From: VRUE01 sp963844395
GTDB taxonomy: Bacteria > Actinomycetota > Thermoleophilia > Solirubrobacterales > 70-9
Direction of reading: 5' to 3'
DNA: 64,000 bases
Assembly: GCA_963844395.1 (NCBI GenBank)
Contig: CAWJNX010000002.1
Coordinates: forward strand, 1,054,001 to 1,118,000
Position numbers and translations under genes: made by a program. Position 1 is the first letter of the stretch, and each line of letters opens with the position of its first letter. This document shows positions 15,541 to 24,564 of this stretch, piece by piece. The notes below the pieces were generated by a model. The model did not search any database, was not told where the DNA came from, and saw nothing but the letters and a program-made list of their open reading frames with translations.

Positions 15541-18500
15541 CAGGCGAGTCCACGGTCGCCGCGGGGCCCGAGCAGAGGCGGCCGAGGGCCGGGCAGTCGT
15601 CGCAGAGCGACCAGTTGCGTCGCTCGGGCGGCGCCACGGGGAAGTCGCCGCGACCGATCCGCTCGATCGTCGCCTCCAGCCGGTGCCGTCCCGCCTCCAT
15701 CTCCACCGCGCCCAGCGTTCGGACGACCGGTTGGCTCGGCCGCTCGAGGAAGACGTAGGCGACCTCGACCGCTGGCGCTCCCCGCGCCTCGGACACCGCA
15801 AGGGCATAGATGTCGCGCTGGACCTCATAGCGGGAGGCGCGCTCCTTGGGATCGGTGCCGTTTAGCCGGTCGGTCTTGTAGTCGAGGACCAGCGGCGCTC
15901 GCCCCTCCTCCTCGACCAGGAGATCGATCGAGCCGCGCAGGATCGAGGAGCGGTTTGGCTGTTCGTCCGCGTTCCCGTTGCTCGCCCCGATGCGGAGCAG
16001 GAAGGGGACCTCGGCCCGCACCGTCGGTTCGCCGGTGGCGATATGAGTCGCCAAGAGGTCGGAGCCGAGCCACGCTCGCAACGGCTCCAGCAGGCTCTCC
16101 GCAGTTCCCGGCAGGCTCGGGTTCAGCCCGGCGGCGGCGGCATGCCGGCTGACGAGCTCCGGCGGCGGCTCCTCCCAATCGTTCGCCTGACTCCACTCGA
16201 GCAGTGAGTGAACTGCCGCGCCTCGCGCTGCGCCTACGCTGCGCAGGTCGGTTTGCTCCTCGGAAGCTGGTGCGTTCGTCCTTTGTCCCGGTATGCGGGA
16301 CAAAGGACGAACGGGGTGGCTGAGTTCGAGAACCCGTTCCAGGTGGAAGCGGTAGGCGCATTCGTCGTAGGCGGCCAGCGCGGTGTAGGAGAGCGGACGG
16401 TTGGGCGTCGTCTGTGGACTGCTCTCGAGTAGCGGCGCAGGCCCTTTGCCGACCTCGGGGGCGCCCCCGTCCTCGCGCCTGCTCGCGGTGAGCTCCGCGG
16501 CGCGCTCGGCTGACGCGCTGCTGACTCGCACCGAGATCTCCGAAGGCGCGAAGCTCGCCTCCAGGCCCTCGCGCGGCTCGGGAGCCGGGATGGTCAGCAC
16601 GGAGTCGCGCTCCCTGTCGATCCCGAAGCCCTCGACTATCCGCTCGACCACCGGTGTGCCGGGGCCGTTGCCTCGCGGCGGCTCGGGACTCACCACGCCG
16701 CTGAGGATCAGCCGCTCGCGCGCTCGCGTGGCGGCGACGTGGAAGAGGCGCAGCTCCTCGTCGGCGCCGCGCCGCTGCGCCTCCTCGCGCAGCTCGCGGT
16801 GCGCGTATAGGTTGATCGCGGCGGCGCCCAGCCGGCGCAGCTGCATCCCGACCCGCGGCTCCTCGCTCTCGCGGCCGAACGTCAGCAGCGGCGCTCGCGC
16901 TCCGGCCAGCAATCGTCGCGAGAGGCTGGGCACGGCGACTACGCCGAACTCCAGCCCCTTGGCGCTGTGCACAGTCATGATCCGCACCCCGTCGTGTCCC
17001 TCCACCGCAGTCGCCGCCTGCGCGTCGGCATCGGCGTCGGCGCGGGAGGCGAGGAAGTCGAGCAGCCCGCGCAGGTCGCGGCCCTCGCTCGCCTCGAACT
17101 CGGCGGCGAGCCGCATCAGCTTGCGCACGTTGGCGAAGCGCGCTTCGCCGGCCGGGCGCGTCAACACGGTGAGGTCGTAGCCGGTCTCGCCGACGGCCGC
17201 GTCGATCAGCTCGGCGAGGGGGAGTCGCGGCGCGCACTCGCGCAGCCCCTCGAGGGTCACGTAGAACTCGCGCAGCAGCGCCTGCTCGCCCGCCGGGATC
17301 TGCTCGAGCCGCGCGTCGTCGTCCAGCTCCGCTTCCTCTCGTTCGGCCAGTCGTTCGAGCGCCGGCCAGACATGACGCCGGCGGCCGGCTGCGGCGCGCA
17401 GGAGCCAGAGGGTGTCAGGAGTAGCCCCGCAGGCGGGCGAGGCGAGCGCCCCGAACAGTGCCTGGTCGTCGAGCGGATTGGCGACGGTCGCCAGCAGCGC
17501 GCAGACGTCGGCGACCTGTTGCTGGGACCAGTAGCCGCGCCCGCCGACGACATACGGGCGCAGGCCGGCGCGCTCCAGCGAGTCCTCGTAGGCGTCGAGG
17601 TGGGTGAAGGCGCGCAGCAGGACGACCATCTCGCCGCGCTCGACGCCGGCGTCGCCGAGCGCCCGCAGCCGCTCGGCGACGAAGCGCGCCTCGGCGAGCT
17701 GGTTGGGCGGCGTCGTCGCGTCGGTCGCCGGCTCCAGCTCGATCCCCTCCTCGTCCCAGCCGTCGCGCCCGGTGAGTAGCAGCTCGACCGCCGGACCCTC
17801 GCCGGCGGGCGCCGGTCGCTCCGGCGGGGCGCCGACGCGCAGCGGCCGGTAGGCCTCGCCAAGCAGCTTCTCGCCGAGCGCGTTCACCGCGCCGATCAGC
17901 TCCGGGCGGGAGCGGAAGTTGCCGCTCAGACGCATCGCATCGGCGTCCGGGCTTGCTTCGATCGCGGCGCGCTGTTCACGGAAGACGTCGAGGTCTGCGT
18001 GGCGAAACCCGTAGATCGACTGCAGCTCGTCGCCGACCACGATCAGCTCGCTGTCGGGCCCGCGCAGCGCCTCGATCAGCCGCAGCTGCAGGCGGTTGGT
18101 GTCCTGGAACTCGTCGACCAGCAGGTGGTTGAAGCGGCTCCGGTAAGCCGCCCCCAGCTCGCCCCGCTCCAGCAATCGCGCGGCGAGGATCTGCAGGTCC
18201 TCGAAGTCGAGGGCGGCCCGCCGCTCCTTGGCCGCGTCGTAGCGCCGCGAGAACAGCTCCAGCAATCCGGCGACGTTCCGGTAGGTCTCGCCGCCCTCGC
18301 CCGCCTCGGCGGCTCGCGCGACCGCCGCCTCGATCGCCTCGCGGTAGGCGGTCATCGACTGCGCCGAGCTGTCACAGCGCAGCGTCGCCAGCTCATCGAG
18401 GCTCGGTGCCGCGGCGCCGTCGTCCAGGGCGGTCAGGGCGCGTTCGACCAGCTCCCGATTCGAGTTGGTCGGCTTCAGCTCGTCGAGCGTCATCGCCGCG

Positions 18501-19111
18501 GTCTCGGCCGCCTGCCGCAGCGCCGCGCCCAGGTCGGGCGCCGGCGGCTCGGGCAGCTGGGGCTCGGCAGTGCCGCGGCTGCGCAGCTCAGCGTGGACGC
18601 CGACGACCATCGCGCGCAGGCCGCCGACATCGAATGCGGCGACCGTCCCCTCGCGGGCCGCGTCGCCGCCGGCCATGAAGGATTCCAGCGCCTCGTCGAA
18701 GGCCTCGCGCGCCACCCGCTCCGCCTCGGCGGCGTCGAGGAGGCGGAAGCGCGGGTCGATCCCAGCAGCGACCGGGTGGCCGGCGAGGAGCCGGTTGCAG
18801 AAGCCGTGGATCGTCGTGACCCAGGCGCTGCCGATTCCTCCCAACAGCTTGCGAGCGCGCTCGTCGCCCGCCGCGGCGCGCAGTGCCAGCGCCGCGCGAA
18901 TCCGCTGGCGAAGCTCGGCGGCGGCCTTGTCGGTGAAGGTGAAGGCAAGCACCGCGTCGGGCGAAACGCCTTGCTCGCAGACTAGCCGGCAGTAGCGGTC
19001 AACCATCACCCCGGTCTTGCCGGTGCCGGCGCCGGCCTCAAGCAGCACGTCGCGGCCGCGGGCGGAGATCGCCGCGGCCTGTTCGGGAGTCGGGATGCGG
19101 CTGCCGCTCAC
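15515..19111 (-). CDS. addA: AddA-like UvrD/PcrA-family helicase-nuclease
   Basis: 1198 residues. SF1A helicase motifs are intact: Walker A A-G-A-G-T-G-K-T (26-33), the V-D-E-F-Q-D-T motif II, G-D-E-L-Q-S-I-Y, and M-T-V-H-S-A-K-G-L-E-F. The C-terminus is a PD-(D/E)XK nuclease (G-S-I-D-L-L-V then L-D-Y-K-T-D-R). Cys in Y-D-E-C plus C-D-D-C and a later Cys are spaced as the Fe-S staple of AddAB/AdnAB nucleases. With the upstream partner it should resect double-strand breaks. GTG 19111 overlaps the partner's stop (GTGA), showing coupling. Two oddities: an in-frame 39-nt palindrome at 16274-16312, and a C-terminus whose last residues are encoded by the palindrome at 15492. Confidence 0.85.
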   Translation of the reverse strand: MSGSRIPTPEQAAAISARGRDVLLEAGAGTGKTGVMVDRYCRLVCEQGVSPDAVLAFTFTDKAAAELRQRIRAALALRAAAGDERARKLLGGIGSAWVTTIHGFCNRLLAGHPVAAGIDPRFRLLDAAEAERVAREAFDEALESFMAGGDAAREGTVAAFDVGGLRAMVVGVHAELRSRGTAEPQLPEPPAPDLGAALRQAAETAAMTLDELKPTNSNRELVERALTALDDGAAAPSLDELATLRCDSSAQSMTAYREAIEAAVARAAEAGEGGETYRNVAGLLELFSRRYDAAKERRAALDFEDLQILAARLLERGELGAAYRSRFNHLLVDEFQDTNRLQLRLIEALRGPDSELIVVGDELQSIYGFRHADLDVFREQRAAIEASPDADAMRLSGNFRSRPELIGAVNALGEKLLGEAYRPLRVGAPPERPAPAGEGPAVELLLTGRDGWDEEGIELEPATDATTPPNQLAEARFVAERLRALGDAGVERGEMVVLLRAFTHLDAYEDSLERAGLRPYVVGGRGYWSQQQVADVCALLATVANPLDDQALFGALASPACGATPDTLWLLRAAAGRRRHVWPALERLAEREEAELDDDARLEQIPAGEQALLREFYVTLEGLRECAPRLPLAELIDAAVGETGYDLTVLTRPAGEARFANVRKLMRLAAEFEASEGRDLRGLLDFLASRADADADAQAATAVEGHDGVRIMTVHSAKGLEFGVVAVPSLSRRLLAGARAPLLTFGRESEEPRVGMQLRRLGAAAINLYAHRELREEAQRRGADEELRLFHVAATRARERLILSGVVSPEPPRGNGPGTPVVERIVEGFGIDRERDSVLTIPAPEPREGLEASFAPSEISVRVSSASAERAAELTASRREDGGAPEVGKGPAPLLESSPQTTPNRPLSYTALAAYDECAYRFHLERVLELSHPVRPLSRIPGQRTNAPASEEQTDLRSVGAARGAAVHSLLEWSQANDWEEPPPELVSRHAAAAGLNPSLPGTAESLLEPLRAWLGSDLLATHIATGEPTVRAEVPFLLRIGASNGNADEQPNRSSILRGSIDLLVEEEGRAPLVLDYKTDRLNGTDPKERASRYEVQRDIYALAVSEARGAPAVEVAYVFLERPSQPVVRTLGAVEMEAGRHRLEATIERIGRGDFPVAPPERRNWSLCDDCPALGRLCSGPAATVDSPGVSDIDHP
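16274..16312. repeat. In-frame palindromic insert in the addA-like gene (member B)
   Basis: Perfect 17-bp arms 16274-16290 and 16296-16312 around the loop GTATG. Total 39 nt, i.e. 13 codons with no frame change. The encoded stretch (about V-R-P-L-S-R-I-P-G-Q-R-T-N) lies just after the Fe-S Cys segment, between E-L-S-H-P and A-P-A-S. The tip C-C-G-G-T-A-T-G-C-G-G resembles the tips of members A and C. Confidence 0.75.
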
Positions 19112-22100
19112 CGCTCCTCGTCCTCCTCCTCGCGCGCCTCGATCGGCGCTCGGTCACGACGGCAGATCGGCGCGAAGTCGCAGAACGGCGGACAGACGCC
19201 GTGGCCGCGCAGGCCCTGCCGCGGCCCCGGGTCGCGGCGGATGTCGCCGCGGCGCATCCGCGCCACGATCTCGCCCGCCCGCCAGCGGGCTTCGTCGAGC
19301 AACTCCTCGAATCCCTCCCGGTCAACGACGTCCGTGCGGGCAAGGCCGTGTGAGGTGAGCTCCGTCGCCGCCTCGTCGAGCACAAAGCCGCGCGGGCGGC
19401 GCGCGGAGGTCCCGCGCAGCGGGTGGTAGATGCCGCCGACCGGTTCCGCGCCCCACAGCTCCGCGACCGCGACCAGGTAGAGCTGCAACTGCAGCTTCGC
19501 CTGCTCCTCCAGCTTGCTGCGCGCCGTGACGGCGTTGGCGAGCTTGTAGTCGATCACCAGAGCCTGTCCGCGGGCATCGCGGTCTACCCGGTCGATCGCA
19601 CCGTGCAGTCGCCAGCCATCGATCTCGAGCGCCGGCCGCTCGCGGCCCTCGTCCTCGCCAAAGCCGGCCTCAAGCAGCCATGGCTCGAAGCCGTCATCGC
19701 GCCCGGCCTCCTCGCTGAGGAAGCGGGCGAGGAGGCCTTCGACCCGGCGCACGATCGCACGCTCTGCCGGGTTGTCGCCGAGCTCGCGCGCTGCGGCCGT
19801 CTCGGCGACAAGCTCGCGCCCGCGTGCGATCCAGGCGCCTACCGAGCCGGGCCGGGGGAGGGGGTCACCGCCGGGACGCTCGCTGTAGAGGCGGTCGAGA
19901 ACGGTGTGCATGAGCCCGCCCTGGACGAGCGGGTCGGGCGCCGGGTCGAGCGGCTTCGGATCCAGCTCGTGGGAGACGAACCAGCGGTAGGAGCAGAGGT
20001 CGAATCCCTCCAGCGTGGTGCCGCCGTGGGCGTGCACTGCGGCCAGGGCTTCCAGCACCGCTGGGTTGGTGAGGGGGCCGGGGGCTCGGGCGGCCGCCTC
20101 GGCAATCCTCGCCGCTTCGATACTTGCCTCGACGCGGGTCCCGACCGGTTCGGCCGGTGCGGCAACGGCGAGCAGAGCGCTGACGTCCGCAGCGGCGCCG
20201 TGGGCGGCGATCGCCCGGGCCAGCTCGCGCTCCGAGGGCGCCTCGGAAACCGGGTGGACGACCTGGGCGAGGTCACGCCCTCGGGTAATCGACGCCTCGA
20301 CGGCATCAGGGCCGTCGCCCTGCGGCAGCGGCTCGAGCAAACGGCGGACGTCGTCGAGCAGCGGCGAGCGGGGCTCCGCGACGCCGTTCTCATCGCTGTC
20401 GCGGTATGAGAGGAAGAGGTTCTCGCGGGGGAGTGCCAGGCAGGTGTGGAAGAGGTAGCGCTCCTCGGCGTCAACGTCGCGGCGCGGGGCGAGGCCGAGC
20501 TCCTTCCGCTGACCATCAGACAGAAATGGATCGCCGCCGCGCTCTCGGCGTGGGAACTCGCCGTCCAGCAGCGAGCCGACGAAGACGTGGTCGAAGCGTG
20601 CGGCGCGCAGCCGGTAGGGGCTGGCGATCCGCACCCGGCCCTCAACCGGGCCGCTCCAGGCGCGGAACCGAACACCTTCGATCGTCGCCGTCAGGGCCGT
20701 GGGCCCCGGTGCCAGCTCGGGCCGATCGGCCAGCTCGGCGAGCGCCGTCGAGATCGTCGCCGCGGCGCGCAGCTCCAGCCGGTCCTCGGAGCTGGGCGGC
20801 GGACCGTCAACCCCGATCCGCAGCGGTCGTGCAGCCATCGTCACCGCGAGTCGAGCGACCGCGGTCGCCAGCTCGCCGGGGGCGCCGCTTGCCGCGGCCG
20901 CGATTCGCTCGACGTCGTCGGGGAGCCGCTCGTGTCGCTCCCGCCACAGCTCCAGTCCCGTCGCCGCGCTGTGGACACGGCGGCGGCGCAGCGCGCGCTC
21001 GAACCAGTCAACCTGTCCCCGCGGCAGGCCCGAGGGACCTCGCAGGAAGCGCAGCAGGTCGGCGGTGGTGCCGTCGCCGAGGGTCGCCGCGAGCAGGGCC
21101 AGTAGCGTCCCGCCGACCGAGGTCGCCGCCACCGGCAGCTCGGCCTCGAGCGCCACGGCGACGCCGTAAGACTCGAGCACCGAGGCGAGCAGGGGGCCGC
21201 GCCGCTCCGGATCGCGCAAGGCGATCGCGATCTCGCCGGGATCCGCGCCTCGCGCGATCAGCTTCGCGACCTCGCCACCGATCGCCTCCGCCTCGCCCTG
21301 CTCGCCGGCCGAGCGCAAGATCGTCAGCCCTCGGCCCGGCGGTTGCCGTTGCGGCTCGGCAGCGCCGAATCCCCGCTCCAGGTGGAAGAGCAGCGGGTTG
21401 GCCGTGTTGCCCGGGTCGGGCTCGGTTCGCACCTCGGTGGCGACGCCGATCTCGCGCAGCCGCTCCAGTAGGTCGGCCCGCGCCGTCAGCGCCGCGTTTC
21501 CTTCTTCATAGGGGAGCGCGACCGTGACGTCGGTGGCGGCGGCGAGTGCCGCCAGCAGTTCGAACTGGTTCGGGGTGAGATCGTCGAGCCCGTAGAGGAA
21601 GACCGGTCGCGTCCAGAAGCCGCTGTGGTCGTTCAGCAGTGAGATGGCCTGGCCCGCGATTGCGTGAGAGTCCGTGCAGCCAAGGCGGTCGCGCACCTCG
21701 GCGTAGCCCGCGAGGAGCGTCGCTAGGTCGTTGAGGTAGGCCGAGCCCTCGAGCGTCCCAGCGCCGGCCTCGACCGCCGCCGGCTCCAAGCCCGCCGCCT
21801 GCAGCTCGTCGAGCAGTTGCTCGAAGGCCAAGGCGAAGCCGCGCCGGGAGGCGGAGCGCCGCAACGGCCCGAGCCGCTCGCGTCGGTCGGCGATCGCCAC
21901 CGATATCGCCCGCCGCCGCTGAGCCGGGGTCAGCTCGCTGGCTGGCGGCGCCCCGCCGGCCGTCGCCACCGCCCGGAAGAGGCCACCGAAGGTCATCGTC
22001 GCCGCGCCCAGCATCGCGCCTTCCTCGCACAGCTCCCGCTCGAACCAGTAGACGTCGTCGAGGGTCGGGACGACGAGCACGGGATAGCTATCGAGCACGC

Positions 22101-22170
22101 CTTCGAGCCGTTGCCGAACGAGGCCGGCGCGGCCCGAGTTGGGCGGTCCATGGATCAGGTTCAGCGGCAT
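19108..22170 (-). CDS. addB: AddB-like PD-(D/E)XK nuclease subunit
   Basis: 1020 residues from ATG 22170; an earlier in-frame start would run into the divergent gene's promoter. The N-terminal nucleotide-binding loop is degenerate (G-P-P-N-S-G-R-A-G, with Arg where Walker A has Lys), so helicase activity here is doubtful, as in inactivated helicase subunits of AddAB/RecBCD complexes. The C-terminal nuclease is well formed (H-G-A-I-D-R-V then V-I-D-Y-K-L-A), and Cys in L-C-S-Y-R-W together with C-P-P-F-C and a later C give the Fe-S staple. Works with the downstream addA-like gene, with which it overlaps by 4 nt. Naming as AddB is by architecture. Confidence 0.75.
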   Translation of the reverse strand: MPLNLIHGPPNSGRAGLVRQRLEGVLDSYPVLVVPTLDDVYWFERELCEEGAMLGAATMTFGGLFRAVATAGGAPPASELTPAQRRRAISVAIADRRERLGPLRRSASRRGFALAFEQLLDELQAAGLEPAAVEAGAGTLEGSAYLNDLATLLAGYAEVRDRLGCTDSHAIAGQAISLLNDHSGFWTRPVFLYGLDDLTPNQFELLAALAAATDVTVALPYEEGNAALTARADLLERLREIGVATEVRTEPDPGNTANPLLFHLERGFGAAEPQRQPPGRGLTILRSAGEQGEAEAIGGEVAKLIARGADPGEIAIALRDPERRGPLLASVLESYGVAVALEAELPVAATSVGGTLLALLAATLGDGTTADLLRFLRGPSGLPRGQVDWFERALRRRRVHSAATGLELWRERHERLPDDVERIAAAASGAPGELATAVARLAVTMAARPLRIGVDGPPPSSEDRLELRAAATISTALAELADRPELAPGPTALTATIEGVRFRAWSGPVEGRVRIASPYRLRAARFDHVFVGSLLDGEFPRRERGGDPFLSDGQRKELGLAPRRDVDAEERYLFHTCLALPRENLFLSYRDSDENGVAEPRSPLLDDVRRLLEPLPQGDGPDAVEASITRGRDLAQVVHPVSEAPSERELARAIAAHGAAADVSALLAVAAPAEPVGTRVEASIEAARIAEAAARAPGPLTNPAVLEALAAVHAHGGTTLEGFDLCSYRWFVSHELDPKPLDPAPDPLVQGGLMHTVLDRLYSERPGGDPLPRPGSVGAWIARGRELVAETAAARELGDNPAERAIVRRVEGLLARFLSEEAGRDDGFEPWLLEAGFGEDEGRERPALEIDGWRLHGAIDRVDRDARGQALVIDYKLANAVTARSKLEEQAKLQLQLYLVAVAELWGAEPVGGIYHPLRGTSARRPRGFVLDEAATELTSHGLARTDVVDREGFEELLDEARWRAGEIVARMRRGDIRRDPGPRQGLRGHGVCPPFCDFAPICRRDRAPIEAREEEDEER

Positions 22171-22298
22171 ACGAGCGACCATCCAGCATAGGTCGGCCTC
22201 CGGCGTGGAGAGACGGTTTCCGCGACCCCTCGCAGAGCGCGTCCGGATGCCGCAATTCGGGCAAATCCACGCGTCGCTTTGCCGTCTACCGTCCTCTC

Positions 22299-22304
22299 TA
22301 GATT
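22299..22304 (+). promoter_or_regulatory. -10-like hexamer (leaderless) of the 22316 gene
   Basis: TAGATT, 11 nt before ATG 22316; no Shine-Dalgarno sequence in the gap. Confidence 0.4.
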
Positions 22305-22315
22305 GAGCCCATCGC

Positions 22316-22771
22316 ATGTCCCTTTGTTTCGTAGATCCAGCCGACGCCATCCGCGCCATCGCCGACTCGATCGGCCGCGAGGCCCGTCGCCAACTGCTCG
22401 GCGAGGCGGTGCGGGCCTGGGTCGACGAGATCCCCGACCAGGAGCTTGAGGTCCACTACGCGAAAGCGCTCTCGGAGCTAGACGAGCACGACCTCTCGAT
22501 GCTCGCCGCCTGGCACGGCTCCTTGGAGCTCGGCCAGCCGGTTCCCAACCGCGACTTTCTAATGGGCGCCTTCGACTCACTAGGCGAGAACCGCCGCGAA
22601 GCCCTGAAGCTCGCAGCCGGCTTCCGCGGCGAGGAGGCCGTCAACGCCGGCCTCACCGAGGAGGACGCCCTAGAGCTAGTCCTAGGCATGCTCTCCTCAC
22701 CCCGCCTAATGGAGCTAGCGGTAGAGGCCGTGGAGCTCTACGTCTGGGACCGCGCCGGGTCTGAGAACTGA
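22316..22771 (+). CDS. Hypothetical helical protein
   Basis: 151 residues, acidic and apparently all-helical, without signal peptide or membrane segment. Segments such as A-I-R-A-I-A-D-S-I-G-R-E-A-R-R-Q-L-L-G-E and L-T-E-E-D-A-L-E-L-V-L-G-M-L-S-S-P-R-L suggest a compact helical bundle. No family recognised. It is divergent from the addB-like gene (145 nt apart) with a leaderless-type -10 box. Codon use is like the neighbours, so it is probably a resident gene. It ends where the accessory patch 22.8-24.5 kb begins. Confidence 0.65.
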   Translation: MSLCFVDPADAIRAIADSIGREARRQLLGEAVRAWVDEIPDQELEVHYAKALSELDEHDLSMLAAWHGSLELGQPVPNRDFLMGAFDSLGENRREALKLAAGFRGEEAVNAGLTEEDALELVLGMLSSPRLMELAVEAVELYVWDRAGSEN

Positions 22772-22881
22772 GAGCGATGGACGCCGATTTGTCAAGCGCC
22801 CAGCGTTGATCGCGGCCGCGAGCGACGGCATTGGATGGCTCGGCGCCGGGTCCGGGCGCGAGATCGACGGCTGTCAGTTGA

Positions 22882-22965
22882 CATTGGCTTCAGCTGCCCA
22901 GGTAGCAAGAGCCGCCCCAGGAGCTCGGTGTCCTTGTCGTCGGTCTTCACCGCTCGCCCGGGGCC
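22882..22965 (-). mobile_element. Possible remnant of an IS110-type transposase
   Basis: In the gap between 22772 and 23017, the minus strand reads A-V-K-T-D-D-K-D-T-E-L-L-G-R-L-L-L-P-G-Q, which resembles the V-K-T-D-x-x-D-A-x-x-L-A-x-L-L-R-x-G-x-L segment of IS110-family (DEDD) transposases. The similarity covers only about 25 codons, with no start, no terminal repeats and an open frame that soon becomes low-complexity Arg/Ser. It is at best a scrap of a decayed element. Confidence 0.35.
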
Positions 22966-23017
22966 CGCGGCGCTTGCTCGGCACGGGCAACTACGATTCT
23001 GAAGCTATGGTGAAGCT

Positions 23018-23338
23018 ATGGCAATGACCGATGAGGCTTTGATCGAGGAGGCTGGGCGTCGCCTCGCTGCGGCTGCCCCCGATGCCGACATCATTCTCTT
23101 CGGGTCGCGTGCAAGGGGCGAGGCTCGGTCTGACAGCGATCTGGACCTGCTGGTCATCGAGCCCGATTTCGCGCGCCGCGGAGAGGAGTACGGGCGGCTC
23201 CGCAGAGAGCTACGAGGGCTCGATGTCGCGATCGATCTGGTCGTGTACCGCAAGCGTGAGGCGGAGAAGTGGAGCGGCGTGCCGGGCACGTTTCTTCATC
23301 GAGCCCTCAAGGAAGGCCACATCCTTGCCGGAGCGTGA
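23018..23338 (+). CDS. MNT-type minimal nucleotidyltransferase
   Basis: 106 residues. The nucleotidyltransferase signature I-L-F-G-S-R-A-R-G-E-A-R-S-D-S-D-L-D-L gives Gly29-Ser30 and the metal-binding Asp41 and Asp43. In HEPN/MNT toxin-antitoxin systems the MNT protein is the antitoxin, which AMPylates or neutralises the HEPN RNase. It is followed by a HEPN frame that overlaps its end by 14 nt, the expected arrangement. ATG 23018 or 23024 could start it; the upstream sequence contains a short tandem repeat GAAGCTATGG. The partner is frame-shifted, so the system may be decaying. Confidence 0.8.
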   Translation: MAMTDEALIEEAGRRLAAAAPDADIILFGSRARGEARSDSDLDLLVIEPDFARRGEEYGRLRRELRGLDVAIDLVVYRKREAEKWSGVPGTFLHRALKEGHILAGA

Positions 23339-23730
23339 TCTGGGCGAGACCTCTCAAATCCTTCTTCAAAAGGCCGAAGAGGACGCGACCGCGGTTCGCG
23401 AGTTCGCAGCAAATCCGGCGATAGCCGACAGCATCATTGGCTTCCATGCTCAGCAGGCGGTCGAGAAGTGGCTGAAGGCGGTCATAGCTGCCCGCGGAGC
23501 CCTGCACGAGTCGAACGCATGACATCGACCGCTTGCTCGAAAGGCTTGAGGCGACTGGCGCTGACCTTTCGCTCGACCGCAACCGCCTTCCCGAACTGAC
23601 TCAGTACGCAGTGCCTCTGCGCTACGACGAGCTGCTCGATGCCGAGTCACTGGAGCGCAAGGTTTTGGTCACTTTGGTGGACGAAGTCGCCGAGTGGGTG
23701 AAGGTTCAGCTCCGCTCAACCGATGAGTAG
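23325..23730 (+). pseudogene. HEPN-domain protein (toxin partner of MNT), frame-shifted
   Basis: The first frame starts at TTG 23325 inside the MNT gene end, with AAGGA upstream, and encodes L-L-Q-K-A-E-E-D-A then G-F-H-A-Q-Q-A-V-E-K-W-L-K-A-V, a typical HEPN helix 1-2. It stops at TGA 23520-23522. The next frame (+1) resumes without a gap from CAT 23518 as H-D-I-D-R-L-L-E-R-L-E and ends with Y-A-V-P-L-R-Y-D-E-L-L-D-A, the normal HEPN C-terminal half. Removing the single G at 23517 would restore one 134-residue protein. Either a real inactivating insertion or a sequencing error. Confidence 0.7.
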
Positions 23731-23849
23731 CCCTGGCAACTGGTGGCGGATGATCGAAATATGGAGGGGCAACATGCCCCACGGATTCCAGCTGATCTCA
23801 GAACGGGGTTCAGCTCGGCCCGACGCCGCTTTTCTACTCTGCTACGTTC

Positions 23850-24128
23850 ATGTACATGAGCGAGTCAGTCGGCATTGCGGAGTTGCGGCAGAACTTAAGC
23901 GTCTACCTGCGGCGCGTGAGCAACGGGGAGCGGCTGGTGGTTACCGACCGCAATCGACCGGTGGCCGAGCTGGGGCCGGCGCCTAGCACCGGCCCTGATC
24001 TCGACCGGCTGATCGCCGAGGGGCGGGTGTCGCGTCCGGTGCGGTCGGGCCTGCCGGAGCCCTTGGAGTTGACGGGCGATTCGCGGGCTTTGAGCCGTGC
24101 GCTCGACGAGATCCGCGGCGATCGCTGA
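23850..24128 (+). CDS. VapB/Phd-type antitoxin
   Basis: 92 residues. The N-terminal S-V-G-I-A-E-L-R-Q-N-L-S-V-Y-L-R-R-V-S plus G-E-R-L-V-V-T-D-R-N-R-P-V-A-E-L is the Phd/YefM fold that dimerises and binds the operator, followed by a disordered toxin-binding tail. Start could be ATG 23850 or ATG 23856. The PIN toxin begins 3 nt after the stop. Binding of the pair to its own promoter would autoregulate it. Confidence 0.88.
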   Translation: MYMSESVGIAELRQNLSVYLRRVSNGERLVVTDRNRPVAELGPAPSTGPDLDRLIAEGRVSRPVRSGLPEPLELTGDSRALSRALDEIRGDR

Positions 24129-24131
24129 GCG

Positions 24132-24545
24132 GTGGCGGTCTTCTACGCGGATGCGTCCGCGCTGGTCAAGCTCGTTCGCGAGGAGTCCGAGTCGGGTGCT
24201 TTGCGCGCATACCTTGCCGATGCAGATCTGGTCAGCAGCGAGTTGGTTCTGACCGAGATCCCGCGCGCGGTGCGCCGCGCAGTCGCACAGGACCCTGCGC
24301 TCCCACTCGACCTCTTGCTGGAACGTGCTGGAGGGTTGGTCGATGCGCTCGCGCTGCGGCCGCTTGACCGGGCTCTGCTCGCCGGTGCGGGAGCGCTCGC
24401 CGAGCCGGCGCTGCGCGCTCTCGACGCAATCCACGTCGCCTCTGCCGTCGATCTCGATCCGATCGAGGCTTTTGTGACCTACGACGAGCGCCAGGCCGCT
24501 GCCGCGCGGCTCGCCGGTCTGCGCACGATGGCTCCGGGAGCCTGA
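24132..24545 (+). CDS. VapC-type PIN-domain toxin
   Basis: 137 residues from GTG 24132. PIN-domain acidic residues are in place: Asp7 in F-Y-A-D-A-S-A, Glu42 in L-T-E-I-P-R, the Asp in R-A-L-D-A-I-H-V-A-S-A and a last Asp in V-T-Y-D-E-R-Q. VapC toxins are Mg-dependent RNases that cut tRNA or rRNA when the antitoxin is lost. Immediately follows its antitoxin, so a complete type II module. It is convergent with the DUF2855 gene. Confidence 0.88.
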   Translation: MAVFYADASALVKLVREESESGALRAYLADADLVSSELVLTEIPRAVRRAVAQDPALPLDLLLERAGGLVDALALRPLDRALLAGAGALAEPALRALDAIHVASAVDLDPIEAFVTYDERQAAAARLAGLRTMAPGA

Positions 24546-24564
24546 CCCCTCCGAGACCTGAGGC

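Noticed and set aside
15233..15865. Full 210-codon reading of the DUF899 frame
   Set aside because: After the palindrome it is only antisense helicase sequence, so the extra 125 codons are not a real domain.
15825..17237. 470-codon open frame overlapping the addA-like gene
   Set aside because: Arg/Ala-rich shadow frame in another register of the same strand; the helicase frame has all motifs.
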